NCBI RefSeq assembly: GCF_900230225.1
Contig: NZ_OCNH01000001.1
Span: 1,984,001-2,048,000, forward strand
Length of the DNA stretch: 64,000 nucleotides
Reading direction: 5' to 3'
Origin: Spirosoma fluviale
GTDB lineage: Bacteria > Bacteroidota > Bacteroidia > Cytophagales > Spirosomataceae
A program made the translations under genes and the position numbers. Positions within the stretch are counted from its first letter, which is position 1; every line of letters begins with the position of its first letter. Below the pieces are notes generated by a model. That model saw only the letters and a program-made list of their open reading frames with translations, searched no databases and was not told where the DNA came from. Positions 17,257 through 25,819 of this stretch are shown one piece after another.

Positions 17257-18319
17257 ATTCGTTTATTACCCCTTATAAATCGTGCCTGCCACCTAACAAG
17301 CCAATGGGTAACAACTACTAAAGGTAGGCGGGTAGGCGCTCTACTGAGATACCAGGCACTTACTCGCAAAGCAGCAAGCGATACTAAAATCACACCAGCA
17401 AGCAACTTCTGGTCTTCTATAGGAAGAGCCAAAAGACCTCATAGTGCTATGTAAACTTACATCGAGCAGGCAGAACCCATCTACAATGTACGTCAACCAG
17501 TACCCAATCGTGTCTGTAATTTGTACGGTGTTGTAAGATAAACGACAGCAGATTCGGCTATAGTGAGTAAAACCACTTAGCACGAAATAATCATTTTTTC
17601 AATGTAAAAGAAGTAAGCAGCAGCGACTCGAACGCAAACGTGTACCCATCTGTAGACGAACACCATTAAGTCTAATGTAAGATCTTAATGAATACGGAGA
17701 GTCTAAAAGGTTAATTTAGAACAGCCGACAGTAAAAGATAGATCACATAAATTGAGATAACAGCTATCAATGTCCAGGGGCCGGGCAATAGCATGAGTGA
17801 TTTTTTCTTAATATCCATAAGGCTAATTAGTTATAACGGTAGTACAAAGTAAATGAAAAGTTACGAAATTGGAATAACCAATTAGTAAATATAAACGATA
17901 GACTACACTTTATATCTAAATGTTAAAAGTAAACAGCATCTTTTGTTTACCAATTGTGCAATAATTATATAAATAAACAATCGATAATGGATTTGTAAAA
18001 GTATTAATTAGCAGAGGGTTAAGCCACTTATACAAAGATTGTGAGAAACTATGCATCATGCCAGAATCCAAAAAAGAAAAGTGGATACTGAACTCTCTGG
18101 GAATCAGTAAGTGTATTAGATAGTCTAAGATTTTCTTAAGTAGTTTCGCTTATTATCCGGTGTAACTAATTTCGACGTCAACAATTCTGGTAAGTTGGCT
18201 TGCCGCGTAAGCTGATCGTGGAGTCAATATTCGGGGTGACTTTTCTAGCATATCGCAACAGAAATAAACCAGAAGTACCCATAATAGGCAAATGTTTGCC
18301 TATTATGGGTACTTCTGGT
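17257..18319. other. Long spacer with one possible small gene
   Basis: About 1 kb between two minus-strand genes. Only a candidate 35-codon membrane peptide (17711-17818) and the palindrome 18251-18336 stand out. Other frames lack coding character. Confidence 0.45.
17711..17818 (-). CDS. Candidate small single-pass membrane protein (35 aa)
   Basis: ATG at 17816-17818, TAA at 17711-17713. The peptide begins MDIKKKSLMLLPGPW, then a hydrophobic stretch of about 19 residues (TLIAVISIYVIYLLLSAVL) and ends LN: positively charged start, one membrane helix, no cysteine. Upstream TTACTTTG on the minus strand is one base off the TAnnTTTG box. Small subunits of transport or respiratory complexes look like this, but no match is recognised; chance is possible. 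Confidence 0.4.
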   Translation of the reverse strand: MDIKKKSLMLLPGPWTLIAVISIYVIYLLLSAVLN

Positions 18320-18336
18320 TTATTTCTGTTGCGATA
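18251..18336. repeat. 42-bp perfect inverted repeat spanning a gene 3' end
   Basis: Left arm 18251-18292 and right arm 18295-18336 are perfectly complementary (42 bp, 2-nt gap). The right arm contains the last codons and the stop codon (18320-18322) of the minus-strand heme-protein gene, so the left arm is an inverted copy of that gene's end. No U-tract follows on the minus strand. Confidence 0.9.
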
Positions 18337-20944
18337 AAAAGGTGATCAGCGAAGCAAACTCGTCGTAAGACAGGGCATTGGCCAAGCCCGTTGGCATCAT
18401 AGACGAGTCGAGTTCTTTACGGCTCAGTACATCGGCCTTTTTGATGGTGTACACCTGGCCTGTAATGTCGCGCATGACCAGTCGGGTAGCGGATTCTTCC
18501 GTAATAAAGCCGGTATAGCTCTTGTTGCCTTTCGCGGTGACCGATACCGAAGCAAAACCCTGCGAAATGGATGCGTTGGGTTTGAGGATGGATTCGGCAA
18601 TCTGCTCCCGATTCATGATCGATCCAATTTGTCCCATAAACGGCCCTTTCATGGTCTCGCTCTTGGAAAGGCTATGGCAGGCTACACAGCCTTGCTGGGT
18701 AAACAGGGTTTTGCCCAGGGCTGCATCGCCCGGTAGTTTGGCCATCGCCAGCATAACATCTTCGATGGACGCTTCACCAACCTGACCCTTTTTACTCCGG
18801 ATTTTTTCCAGGTCTACTTTATTCTCCTGCTGAACGGCCACCGGCTCTTCTACACCAAACTCGGCAATATCCAGCCGAAGCCGACTGTTCAAATCGGTGA
18901 AGAACTGCTTATCCGTGGCTTGCTTCCATTCGGTTAGTAACAGGTCTTTGACGGCCGCAGAGGACTCCCAAACAATCGATTTATAGTAGGGGCCGTGCGT
19001 ATCCGGGCGGGTGCTCCACCACCAGGAGGCATCGTAAGGAGCTTCCTGCTTATACAAGCGCCCGAGCGTAGTCAGGAGCTGGGTTTTGAGAGTAGCGTCT
19101 TTAGTCTGACGATAGGCACTGATCAGCCCATTGACTGCTTCCGGCGTAGGCATGTACCGCAGGGCCCACAGCGCCAGGGTAGCGTTGGGGGAGTTGATCG
19201 CCTGCACACAGGCCGCTACGGCGTTTAACTTCACCAGCGATCGAACCGCCAGATGGGCCGGTACCAGCGAGGAGTTGGGGGCAGCGTGCGGGCCTTCGAC
19301 ATCTTTGCCCGGCGCAATAAATGAACTGGGTACGCCGACCTGTAACAAGGTAGTGGCTGCTTCGTTACGCTCCAGACGACCCAGACCGATCAGAGCGGCA
19401 ACCTGCACCCGATCCGAAGGGTCTTTCACGCCCTGCACAAAAGGCTCCAGGGGTACTTTTTTGACAAAGGGTTTCCGATCGGCCAATGCGCGGAGGGCAA
19501 ACTCCCGGACGGCCGCATCCTGCGTAAGCTGTACCAGCTTGTCAATTCCCTGCTCGCCGGTAGCCTGGGCGTAGGTGAAGATACCGGCCACCCGGTTTGC
19601 CAGGGGCATGTTCTGATCCGATGCCACCTTCCAGGCGGTTTTGGTCGCTTGTTTCCCGGAACGGGTCAGCAACTCCTGCGAGGCATACAAACGCGCCACC
19701 GCGCTATTCGACGCCAGCAAAGTTCCAAGTTTTTTGACCGACGCTTTTTTGAGATTCGGGAAAGCCTGATAGGTCCAGTTTTGGGGTACCGCCCGCACAA
19801 CGTAGCCTTTGTCGGGATTACCCGAGTAGCCCGCCCCATTCCAGGCCGCCAGATACATCCGCCCCGATCCGTCCACATCTACGTCGGTAATCTGCGGGAG
19901 TTTAATAAAGGCTTCTTCCTGCTGGGTGAACGTACCTTTATCGGGCGTTACCCGGTGAATGTATAGCTGATTCCGGCCCCAGTCGGCCATCATGGGTACC
20001 TGGTTATATTTCTGCGGCCAGGTGGGTTCATCCATAAACAAAGCCCCTGTCCCCGAACCACCCCCAACATCGACCAGTGCTGGTAAGATCTCGTCGGTAA
20101 AATGCTTGAACAGCACCGGGTAGCCGTACTCGGCCGACTGGAGCTGATGGCTGAAGCGGATGTTCCAGCCCCCGCCGTCGTTGGTGTTGTCGCGGGTGAA
20201 AATGTTCATGTAAGGGTCAATGGCCACATCGTAGATGTTCCGGGTACCATGCGAGAATATCTCCATTTCGGTACCATCGGGTCGTACCCGTACAATCCCG
20301 CCCCCCAGCATGGTTAGCTTGTTCCCGGAACGGTCTACCGCATTGTGGAACCCGAAGTCGCCCACGGCAATGTAGATCCAGCCGTCGATACCCATCCGGA
20401 TACCGTTTGTGGCGTGGTCGACCCCGCGCTCCTGAATGAATTTGACGTTGCTGATGTGTTCGACCAGCGGTTTGGAAGGACCATCGGCCACGCCATCTGC
20501 GTTTTTATCGTCAAAGACCACCAGATCCATCCCCGTTGCTTTGCCGGTTTCAGCCGAGAATACGGCGTGCAGCACGAATACCTGATCGCCCAGGGCTATA
20601 ATTCCCCGTGGGTTATTCACCTTGGCAAAGGTTGTGTGCCGATCTACTTTTCCGTCATTATCCGCATCGACCAGGCGCACAATGGCTCCCATGTCCGGCT
20701 TCTTACCAAGCGACCCCTGTTTATCAACACCAACAAATACCTCGCCGGTGGGTGCGACCGCCAAACAAGCCGGGCTGGGTGTCAGATCAGGACCGGTGAA
20801 GTTCGTTACCTGCAAATCGGGTGGGTAATCCGGCGCATGGGCCACGGTCTGGGTAACGTCTGTTTTTTTGAGTTGCCCCAGGTTTCCGTCTAATCCAAAA
20901 CTAAACAGAAACGCGGAGAGGAAGCTTAGCGAAATCTTGAACAT
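18320..20944 (-). CDS. Secreted PVC-type heme-binding dehydrogenase-like protein
   Basis: 874 residues with N-terminal signal. A beta-propeller of membrane-bound dehydrogenase type occupies about 40-400 (GEVFVGVDKQGSLG, RGIIALGDQVFVLH, GIRMGIDGWIYIAVGDFG, MEIFSHGTRNIYDVAIDP, FTRDNTNDGGGWN); a HEAT-like helical repeat region follows (about 410-690); the C-terminus is a c-type cytochrome domain with CVACH (C753, C756, H757) and a PTGLANALSYDEFASLITFL tail. Likely exported and electron-transferring from a sugar or alcohol. Substrate unknown. Alone in its unit. Confidence 0.88.
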   Translation of the reverse strand: MFKISLSFLSAFLFSFGLDGNLGQLKKTDVTQTVAHAPDYPPDLQVTNFTGPDLTPSPACLAVAPTGEVFVGVDKQGSLGKKPDMGAIVRLVDADNDGKVDRHTTFAKVNNPRGIIALGDQVFVLHAVFSAETGKATGMDLVVFDDKNADGVADGPSKPLVEHISNVKFIQERGVDHATNGIRMGIDGWIYIAVGDFGFHNAVDRSGNKLTMLGGGIVRVRPDGTEMEIFSHGTRNIYDVAIDPYMNIFTRDNTNDGGGWNIRFSHQLQSAEYGYPVLFKHFTDEILPALVDVGGGSGTGALFMDEPTWPQKYNQVPMMADWGRNQLYIHRVTPDKGTFTQQEEAFIKLPQITDVDVDGSGRMYLAAWNGAGYSGNPDKGYVVRAVPQNWTYQAFPNLKKASVKKLGTLLASNSAVARLYASQELLTRSGKQATKTAWKVASDQNMPLANRVAGIFTYAQATGEQGIDKLVQLTQDAAVREFALRALADRKPFVKKVPLEPFVQGVKDPSDRVQVAALIGLGRLERNEAATTLLQVGVPSSFIAPGKDVEGPHAAPNSSLVPAHLAVRSLVKLNAVAACVQAINSPNATLALWALRYMPTPEAVNGLISAYRQTKDATLKTQLLTTLGRLYKQEAPYDASWWWSTRPDTHGPYYKSIVWESSAAVKDLLLTEWKQATDKQFFTDLNSRLRLDIAEFGVEEPVAVQQENKVDLEKIRSKKGQVGEASIEDVMLAMAKLPGDAALGKTLFTQQGCVACHSLSKSETMKGPFMGQIGSIMNREQIAESILKPNASISQGFASVSVTAKGNKSYTGFITEESATRLVMRDITGQVYTIKKADVLSRKELDSSMMPTGLANALSYDEFASLITFLSQQK

Positions 20945-21454
20945 GGGTTGACTGTAATTTGTAATTCCTCAATTCGTGGTTGACACTCCACTAAAGCAAA
21001 AGATGTGGCTAAATTTAACCAGTTCAAACGGGATTATGTCAGGCAATGCCTCCAGGCAGGTTTGTCTATTCATCCGACGTAACCTGAACTTCGGGACGTA
21101 ATTTGTTGGCTAACGGCTAGCTTATTTCCGTTTTTCAGGGTGGCTATCGGGGATTGTACTCACTCTGTTTAGCGGTATTCTCCAACTATAAATTCCAATT
21201 CATATCATGAACGGGAATTTATACAGAGAGAAATGGTATAAGTCAACGATGTACGGAAGTCTAGTTGTATGAGAAAGGTAGGTAGGGAAATCGGCTGGTT
21301 AACGCCGAGTGTTTTCAGTTTTTGCACGTTGAGATGGTGAAAGTAAACCTGCAAGTCCTCCTGCGGTTGCTGAGCTTATTGCCACAAGACCTTCTGGAAT
21401 TTTTACATTGGGTAGCTGTGCTGTTCTGCCTTTCTTTAGTAGAACTTATTTTAC
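20945..21454. other. Spacer with decayed copy of the tRNA-Ser 3' region
   Basis: About 500 bp between the heme-protein gene and tRNA-Ser. No coding frame of substance. Bases 21191-21236 resemble 21461-21506, the tRNA-Ser terminator and 3' end (shared blocks such as TGAACGGGA and CAGAGAGA). Confidence 0.45.
21191..21236. repeat. Degenerate duplicate of tRNA-Ser 3' end and terminator
   Basis: Aligns with 21461-21506 with a one-base gap; both have ATTCA.ATC.TGAACGGGA and then CAGAGAGA. The tRNA body is not duplicated. Confidence 0.5.
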
Positions 21455-21491
21455 AAAAAAAGTCCCATTCACATCGTGAACGGGACTTTTT
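21455..21491 (-). terminator. Terminator of tRNA-Ser
   Basis: Stem AAAAAGTCCCGTTCAC / GTGAATGGGACTTTTT on the minus strand (one G.T), loop GAT, ending in T7. Starts directly after the tRNA 3' end. Confidence 0.8.
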
Positions 21492-21492
21492 G

Positions 21493-21577
21493 CAGAGAGA
21501 GAGGGATTCGAACCCCCGGACCTGTTACAGTCAGTGGTTTTCAAGACCACCGCAATCGACCACTCTGCCATCTCTCT
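21493..21577 (-). tRNA. tRNA-Ser (anticodon TGA)
   Basis: Minus strand, 85 nt. Acceptor AGAGAGA (5', 21571-21577) pairs with TCTCTCT (21494-21500), discriminator G; anticodon loop CTTGAAA with TGA; long variable arm (ACTGTAACAGGT region) as in class II tRNAs; T arm GGGGGTTCGAATCCCTC. Full CCA is not encoded. Confidence 0.95.
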
Positions 21578-21587
21578 TTCTTGGGTG

Positions 21588-21617
21588 CAAATATACGAAC
21601 GTTTTGAGATTTGTCAA
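21588..21617 (-). promoter_or_regulatory. Promoter TTG-N19-TATATTTG for tRNA-Ser
   Basis: On the minus strand -33 TTG at 21615-21617, 19-bp spacer, -7 TATATTTG at 21588-21595; ends about 10 bp before the tRNA 5' end. Confidence 0.8.
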
Positions 21618-21754
21618 CCTTTAAAGCCCCATTTCGCCCAAAAACCGTAATTTTGAGGAATGATTTAAAGGGCGAACAAGCAAATTAGTGAACGAGCGAA
21701 TCCAAACGCCTTCACTACCAGCTCGTTTACTCTTTCACTCTTTCGCTCTGTATA

Positions 21755-24019
21755 ATGGATACCCTCGAATCGCTACCCTCGCTTGAAACCGCCCGCAAAC
21801 TGGGCCTGCTGCCCGAAGAATTTGACCGTATTGCCGAAATTCTGGGGCGTCGGCCAAATTTTACCGAACTGAGTATCTTTTCGGTGATGTGGTCGGAACA
21901 CTGTTCGTATAAAAACTCCATCGTCTGGCTTAAAACGCTGCCCCGCGACTCCGACCGGATGCTGGCTAAAGCCGGGGAAGAAAACGCGGGTCTGGTCGAT
22001 ATTGGGGATGGACTGGCCTGTTCGTTCAAGATTGAGTCGCACAACCACCCGTCGGCACTGGAACCTTACCAGGGCGCGGCAACGGGCGTTGGGGGCATCA
22101 ACCGCGATATTTTTACAATGGGCGCCCGGCCCATTGCCCAACTGAACTCCCTGCGCTTTGGCGATCTGACGCTGCCTAAAACCCGGCGGCTGCTGCGCGG
22201 TGTTGTTAAAGGCATTGGCGACTATGGTAATGCTTTCGGTATACCAACCGTTGGCGGAGAGCTGTATTTCGATGAGTGCTACAATACCAATCCGCTGGTC
22301 AACGCGTTCTCGGCGGGTATCGTTGAGATAGGGAAATCGGCGAAAGCAACCAGTTTTGGCGTAGGTAACCCCGTATTTATCGTTGGCTCGGCAACGGGTA
22401 AAGACGGTATTCACGGCGCTACGTTTGCCTCGGAAGATATTTCGGCCGCATCGACCGATAAGCTCCCGGCTGTACAGGTGGGTGATCCGTTCATGGAGAA
22501 ACTCCTGCTCGAAGCCAGTCTCGAAATCATCGAAACGGGTTATGTGATCGGTATTCAGGATATGGGTGCCGCCGGGATCATCTGCTCAACGTCTGAAATG
22601 AGCGCCAAAGGTGAGCACGGTATGATCATCGACCTCGATAAAGTGCCAACCCGTCAGCCCAACATGGCCCCCTTTGAAATTCTGCTGTCGGAGTCGCAGG
22701 AGCGGATGCTGGTGGTCATCGAGAAAGGTAAAGAACATATTATCCAGGGTATTTTCGACAAGTGGGACCTTAACTGCGCCCAGATTGGCGAAGTGACGGC
22801 CAAAGGAGAGAACGACCTCGGCCGTCTGCATTTCTACCGCAACGGCGAACTCGTGGCCGATGTGCCTGCTTACGACCTCGTGCTGGGTGGCGGTGCGCCG
22901 GTATACCACCGGGAATACAAAGAACCCGCTTATATAAAGGAGTTCGCCAAGTTCGACATTTCCGATGTGGACGACATCGAACTGGACGACATCCGGGAAA
23001 TTGCCGAGCATCTGCTGTCGCACCCAAACATTTGTTCGCGCAAATGGGTGTATGAGCAGTACGATTCCATGGTGGGTACCGGCAACCGCAGCACTAACGC
23101 GCCGTCTGATGCGGCTGTGGTGCGGGTGAAAGGCCCCGGCATTCCGGCAACGGAGAAATCCATCGTGATCACGGTCGACTGCAACAGCCGGTACGTGAAC
23201 GCCAACCCGCGTCAGGGTGCCATGATTGCCGTTGCCGAAGCCTGCCGCAACATCGTTTGCAGCGGGGGCGAGCCGCTCGCCGTGACTAACAACCTAAACT
23301 TCGGGAATCCGTACGTGCCGGAAGTCTACTGGCACTTTGTAGAGGCTGTGCAGGGAATGGGCGAAGCCTGCCGCCGGTTCAGCACCCCCGTAACGGGCGG
23401 TAACGTGAGTTTTTACAACCAGAGCTCCGACGATGGCCCGGTCTTCCCGACGCCAACCATTGGCATGCTTGGTCTGATGGAAAATCCGGCTCACCAAATG
23501 ACTCTCGACTTTAAAAATGAAGGGGATCTGATCTACCTCATCGGCCAGTCGGCCAACGATATTGCTTCCTCAGAATACCTGTATTCGTACCTCGACATCA
23601 AAGCATCGCCCGCTCCTTATTTTGAGTTTGATGACGAATGGCACGTTCAGGAAGGCATCAAAACCATGAACCGGAAAGGCTGGATTCTGTCGGCGCACGA
23701 TATATCGGACGGTGGTTTATTCGTTACGCTGGCTGAGTCGGCAATGGCGGGTAACAAAGGTTTCGAGATCGTGTCGGACGACCGGCATCGGCTGGATTCG
23801 TTCCTGTTCGGCGAAAGCCAGAGCCGCGTTGTGGTAACGGTCTCGCCCGAACATCAGAAGACCGTTGAAGGTTACCTGCACGATACCATCATGCCGTTTA
23901 TGCTGCTGGGAACGGTAACAGCTGCATCGCCCGCGTTTGTCGTTGATAATACAACGGTGATGACTCTGACCGAAGCAAAAGATTTATACGACAACGCATT
24001 AGGCAAGATAATGGCATAA
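21755..24019 (+). CDS. purL: Phosphoribosylformylglycinamidine synthase subunit PurL
   Basis: 754 residues, the length of the small PurL that works with PurS and PurQ. Motifs: [18 protein letters not shown] (catalytic His), [110 protein letters not shown]. Catalyses the fourth step of purine synthesis, FGAR to FGAM with ATP and ammonia. The short spacer before it (21690-21750) is rich in CTCTTTC(A/G) repeats. A terminator follows. Confidence 0.97.
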   Translation: MDTLESLPSLETARKLGLLPEEFDRIAEILGRRPNFTELSIFSVMWSEHCSYKNSIVWLKTLPRDSDRMLAKAGEENAGLVDIGDGLACSFKIESHNHPSALEPYQGAATGVGGINRDIFTMGARPIAQLNSLRFGDLTLPKTRRLLRGVVKGIGDYGNAFGIPTVGGELYFDECYNTNPLVNAFSAGIVEIGKSAKATSFGVGNPVFIVGSATGKDGIHGATFASEDISAASTDKLPAVQVGDPFMEKLLLEASLEIIETGYVIGIQDMGAAGIICSTSEMSAKGEHGMIIDLDKVPTRQPNMAPFEILLSESQERMLVVIEKGKEHIIQGIFDKWDLNCAQIGEVTAKGENDLGRLHFYRNGELVADVPAYDLVLGGGAPVYHREYKEPAYIKEFAKFDISDVDDIELDDIREIAEHLLSHPNICSRKWVYEQYDSMVGTGNRSTNAPSDAAVVRVKGPGIPATEKSIVITVDCNSRYVNANPRQGAMIAVAEACRNIVCSGGEPLAVTNNLNFGNPYVPEVYWHFVEAVQGMGEACRRFSTPVTGGNVSFYNQSSDDGPVFPTPTIGMLGLMENPAHQMTLDFKNEGDLIYLIGQSANDIASSEYLYSYLDIKASPAPYFEFDDEWHVQEGIKTMNRKGWILSAHDISDGGLFVTLAESAMAGNKGFEIVSDDRHRLDSFLFGESQSRVVVTVSPEHQKTVEGYLHDTIMPFMLLGTVTAASPAFVVDNTTVMTLTEAKDLYDNALGKIMA

Positions 24020-24026
24020 AAGTGGG

Positions 24027-24092
24027 ATGGTGAGCCAATCGCCGACACAGACGGATTAATGTCTGCGCCAGCGATTAGCTCACCATTTTTTT
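24027..24092 (+). terminator. Terminator after purL
   Basis: Stem ATGGTGAGC-C-AATCGC with GCGATT-A-GCTCACCAT and a further inner stem CAGAC/GTCTG; T7 follows. It ends 20 bp before the ATG at 24113, which argues against the upstream start at 24059 for the next gene. Confidence 0.8.
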
Positions 24093-24112
24093 ATACTACA
24101 ATACAACTTGAT

Positions 24113-24913
24113 ATGGCAATTGATTTAGCTGCGGTTACCCGCGAGATTTGTACCATCGCTACGGATGCAGGGGCTTTCTTGTTACAGGAGCGAAGCCGTT
24201 TCCAGCGTGATGCCATCGAATATAAAGGACTGAACAACCTGGTTTCCTACGTCGATAAAGAAACCGAAAAGCAGCTGGTTGAGAAACTGAGCAAGCTGCT
24301 TCCCGAAGCCGGGTTCATCACCGAAGAAGGAACCACCGGACAGGAAGCCGATCAGTCGGCCCTGAACTGGATCATCGACCCACTCGACGGAACCGCCAAC
24401 TTCATCCATGATCTGCCGGTTTTTTCGGTGAGTATTGGCCTGGCTCAGGGAAACACACCCATAGCCGGTGTGATTTATGACCCTAACCGTAACGAGTGTT
24501 TTTCGGCCTGGCAGGGTGGAGGAGCGTTTTGCAATGAGAAGCCCATTTTCGTATCGCCTGCTACCCAACTGGGTGAGAGCCTGATTGCTACCGGATTTCC
24601 GTATTACACCTTCGATAAAATGCAGCCCTACCTCCGTATCCTGGAGTCGCTGATGCAGCAAACCCACGGCCTGCGCCGGATGGGGTCGGCCGCTATCGAT
24701 CTGGCGTATGTAGCCTGCGGTCGTTTCGACGCCTTTTACGAATACAACCTCAACTCCTGGGACATGGCCGCCGGGGTACTGCTCGTTCGCGAAGCGGGTG
24801 GGCTGGTCACTGATTTTGAGGGGGGCGACGCCTTCCTGTTCCGGGGTGATGTAATTGCCGGTAGTGGCGTCCACCCGGAGCTGATCAAAGTGATTCAGGA
24901 GTACTGGGCCTGA
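24113..24913 (+). CDS. Inositol-monophosphatase family protein (SuhB-like)
   Basis: 266 residues from the ATG at 24113 (MAIDLAAVTREICTIATDAG). The family's metal site is present: ITEEG (about residue 69), WIIDPLDGTANFIHDLPVFSVSIGL, and NSWDMAAGVLLVREAGGLVTDFEGG. Hydrolyses inositol-1-phosphate or a related sugar phosphate with Mg2+; some relatives act on 3'-phosphoadenosine phosphate. Placed after purL but behind a terminator. A 10-bp inverted repeat spans its stop codon. Confidence 0.93.
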   Translation: MAIDLAAVTREICTIATDAGAFLLQERSRFQRDAIEYKGLNNLVSYVDKETEKQLVEKLSKLLPEAGFITEEGTTGQEADQSALNWIIDPLDGTANFIHDLPVFSVSIGLAQGNTPIAGVIYDPNRNECFSAWQGGGAFCNEKPIFVSPATQLGESLIATGFPYYTFDKMQPYLRILESLMQQTHGLRRMGSAAIDLAYVACGRFDAFYEYNLNSWDMAAGVLLVREAGGLVTDFEGGDAFLFRGDVIAGSGVHPELIKVIQEYWA

Positions 24914-24927
24914 AGTACCAGTACTCC
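24898..24927. repeat. Inverted repeat spanning a stop codon
   Basis: GGAGTACTGG (24898-24907) and CCAGTACTCC (24918-24927) are perfect 10-bp arms; the TGA stop of the phosphatase gene (24911-24913) lies in the loop. No strong U-tract. Confidence 0.7.
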
Positions 24928-24983
24928 TATTATTTGGTTTCTGGCAAGGATTTACCTCTTTCGACACAGTTATTTTGTGAAGC

Positions 24984-25532
24984 ATGATCAGTCCTATGAG
25001 CGATTTACAAAACTTAAAATATCCGATTGGCGATTTTACCTATGGTCGGTCGTTTACAGCCGAAGAAACAAAACAACACATCCGGGAAATCGATCAGATG
25101 CCCTTCAAACTGACGGAACTCGTTGGTAAATGGGGGGATGACCGGCTCGATACACCGTACCGACCGGAGGGCTGGACGATCCGTCAACTGGTGCATCATA
25201 TTGCCGATAGCCACATCAACGCGTATGTCCGTACTAAACTTGCCCTTACGGAGTCGAACCCGACCATTTCGCCTTACGAAGAAGGGGAGTGGGCCAGGTT
25301 ACCCGATTCAACACTTGATATTGCGCCGTCGCTGGTCATACTCCGGAATCTGCACCACCGCTGGGTAACGGTACTGGAATCACTCACCGATACGGACCTG
25401 GCCCGTACCTATTTTCACCCCGGTAGCCAACGGACATTCATCCTCTCGGAGGTGATTGCCATGTATGCGTGGCATGGTGAACATCACTACCAGCACACTT
25501 ACCGACTGGCCGAACGGAACGGATGGGTGTAA
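24984..25532 (+). CDS. DinB/YfiT-family putative metal-dependent transferase
   Basis: 182 residues (an ATG at 24996 is an alternative start). YfiT/BstA-like four-helix bundle: KLTELVGKWGDDRLDTPYRPEGWTIRQLVHHIADSHINAYVRTKLALTE, and C-terminal MYAWHGEHHYQHTYRL, with His residues for a divalent metal (HHIADSH and WHGEHHYQH). Relatives are described as bacillithiol S-transferases or as hydrolases of unknown substrate. Cytoplasmic. Confidence 0.88.
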   Translation: MISPMSDLQNLKYPIGDFTYGRSFTAEETKQHIREIDQMPFKLTELVGKWGDDRLDTPYRPEGWTIRQLVHHIADSHINAYVRTKLALTESNPTISPYEEGEWARLPDSTLDIAPSLVILRNLHHRWVTVLESLTDTDLARTYFHPGSQRTFILSEVIAMYAWHGEHHYQHTYRLAERNGWV

Positions 25533-25535
25533 AAA

Positions 25536-25609
25536 GATGTATGATATATGATGTACTACCAGACGCCCTATATCCTACATCATATATCATACATCCTACA
25601 TCTTTTACT
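25536..25609. repeat. Dispersed palindromic repeat, copy B
   Basis: Perfect 20-bp inverted repeat: GATGTATGATATATGATGTA (25536-25555) with its complement at 25576-25595, then CTACATCTTTTAC, which mirrors the GTAAAAAGATGTA at the left border. Shares words with copy A at 4016-4097. Confidence 0.75.
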
Positions 25610-25612
25610 CCC

Positions 25613-25768
25613 ATGCAGGAACTTATCATTTTTTTGATTTTTGCCGTTGCTGTTGGTTATCTGGGCAACCGGGCTTACCGGAGTTTCTCGGCGAAAAAAG
25701 CGGGCTGCGGCAAAGGATGCGGCTGTGCGACCGACGCCAGTACATCGGTTAGGACTGCCGAAAAATGA
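25613..25768 (+). CDS. Small Cys-rich membrane protein, FeoB-associated type
   Basis: 51 residues from the ATG at 25613. One N-terminal membrane helix (LIIFLIFAVAVGYLGNRAY), then KKAGCGKGCGCATD. This is the layout of the short 'FeoB-associated Cys-rich membrane protein' family. No feoB gene is in the window, so a role in iron handling is inference. It ends 52 bp before the lipoprotein gene. Confidence 0.7.
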   Translation: MQELIIFLIFAVAVGYLGNRAYRSFSAKKAGCGKGCGCATDASTSVRTAEK

Positions 25769-25819
25769 ATATTGGATTTTGCGGATAACATTTTTAAAAT
25801 ACGGTTGTTTGTTGAGCAA

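Noticed and set aside
17178..17583. Two minus-strand frames of 80-84 codons upstream of the MFS gene
   Set aside because: Composition is not protein-like and they overlap each other and the MFS start; treated as shadows.
18059..18124. 21-codon frame MPESKKEKWIL
   Set aside because: Too short and without context; could be chance.
21690..21754. CTCTTTC-rich repeat before purL as an operator
   Set aside because: Looks like low-complexity dispersed repeat; no palindrome or promoter overlap supports regulation.
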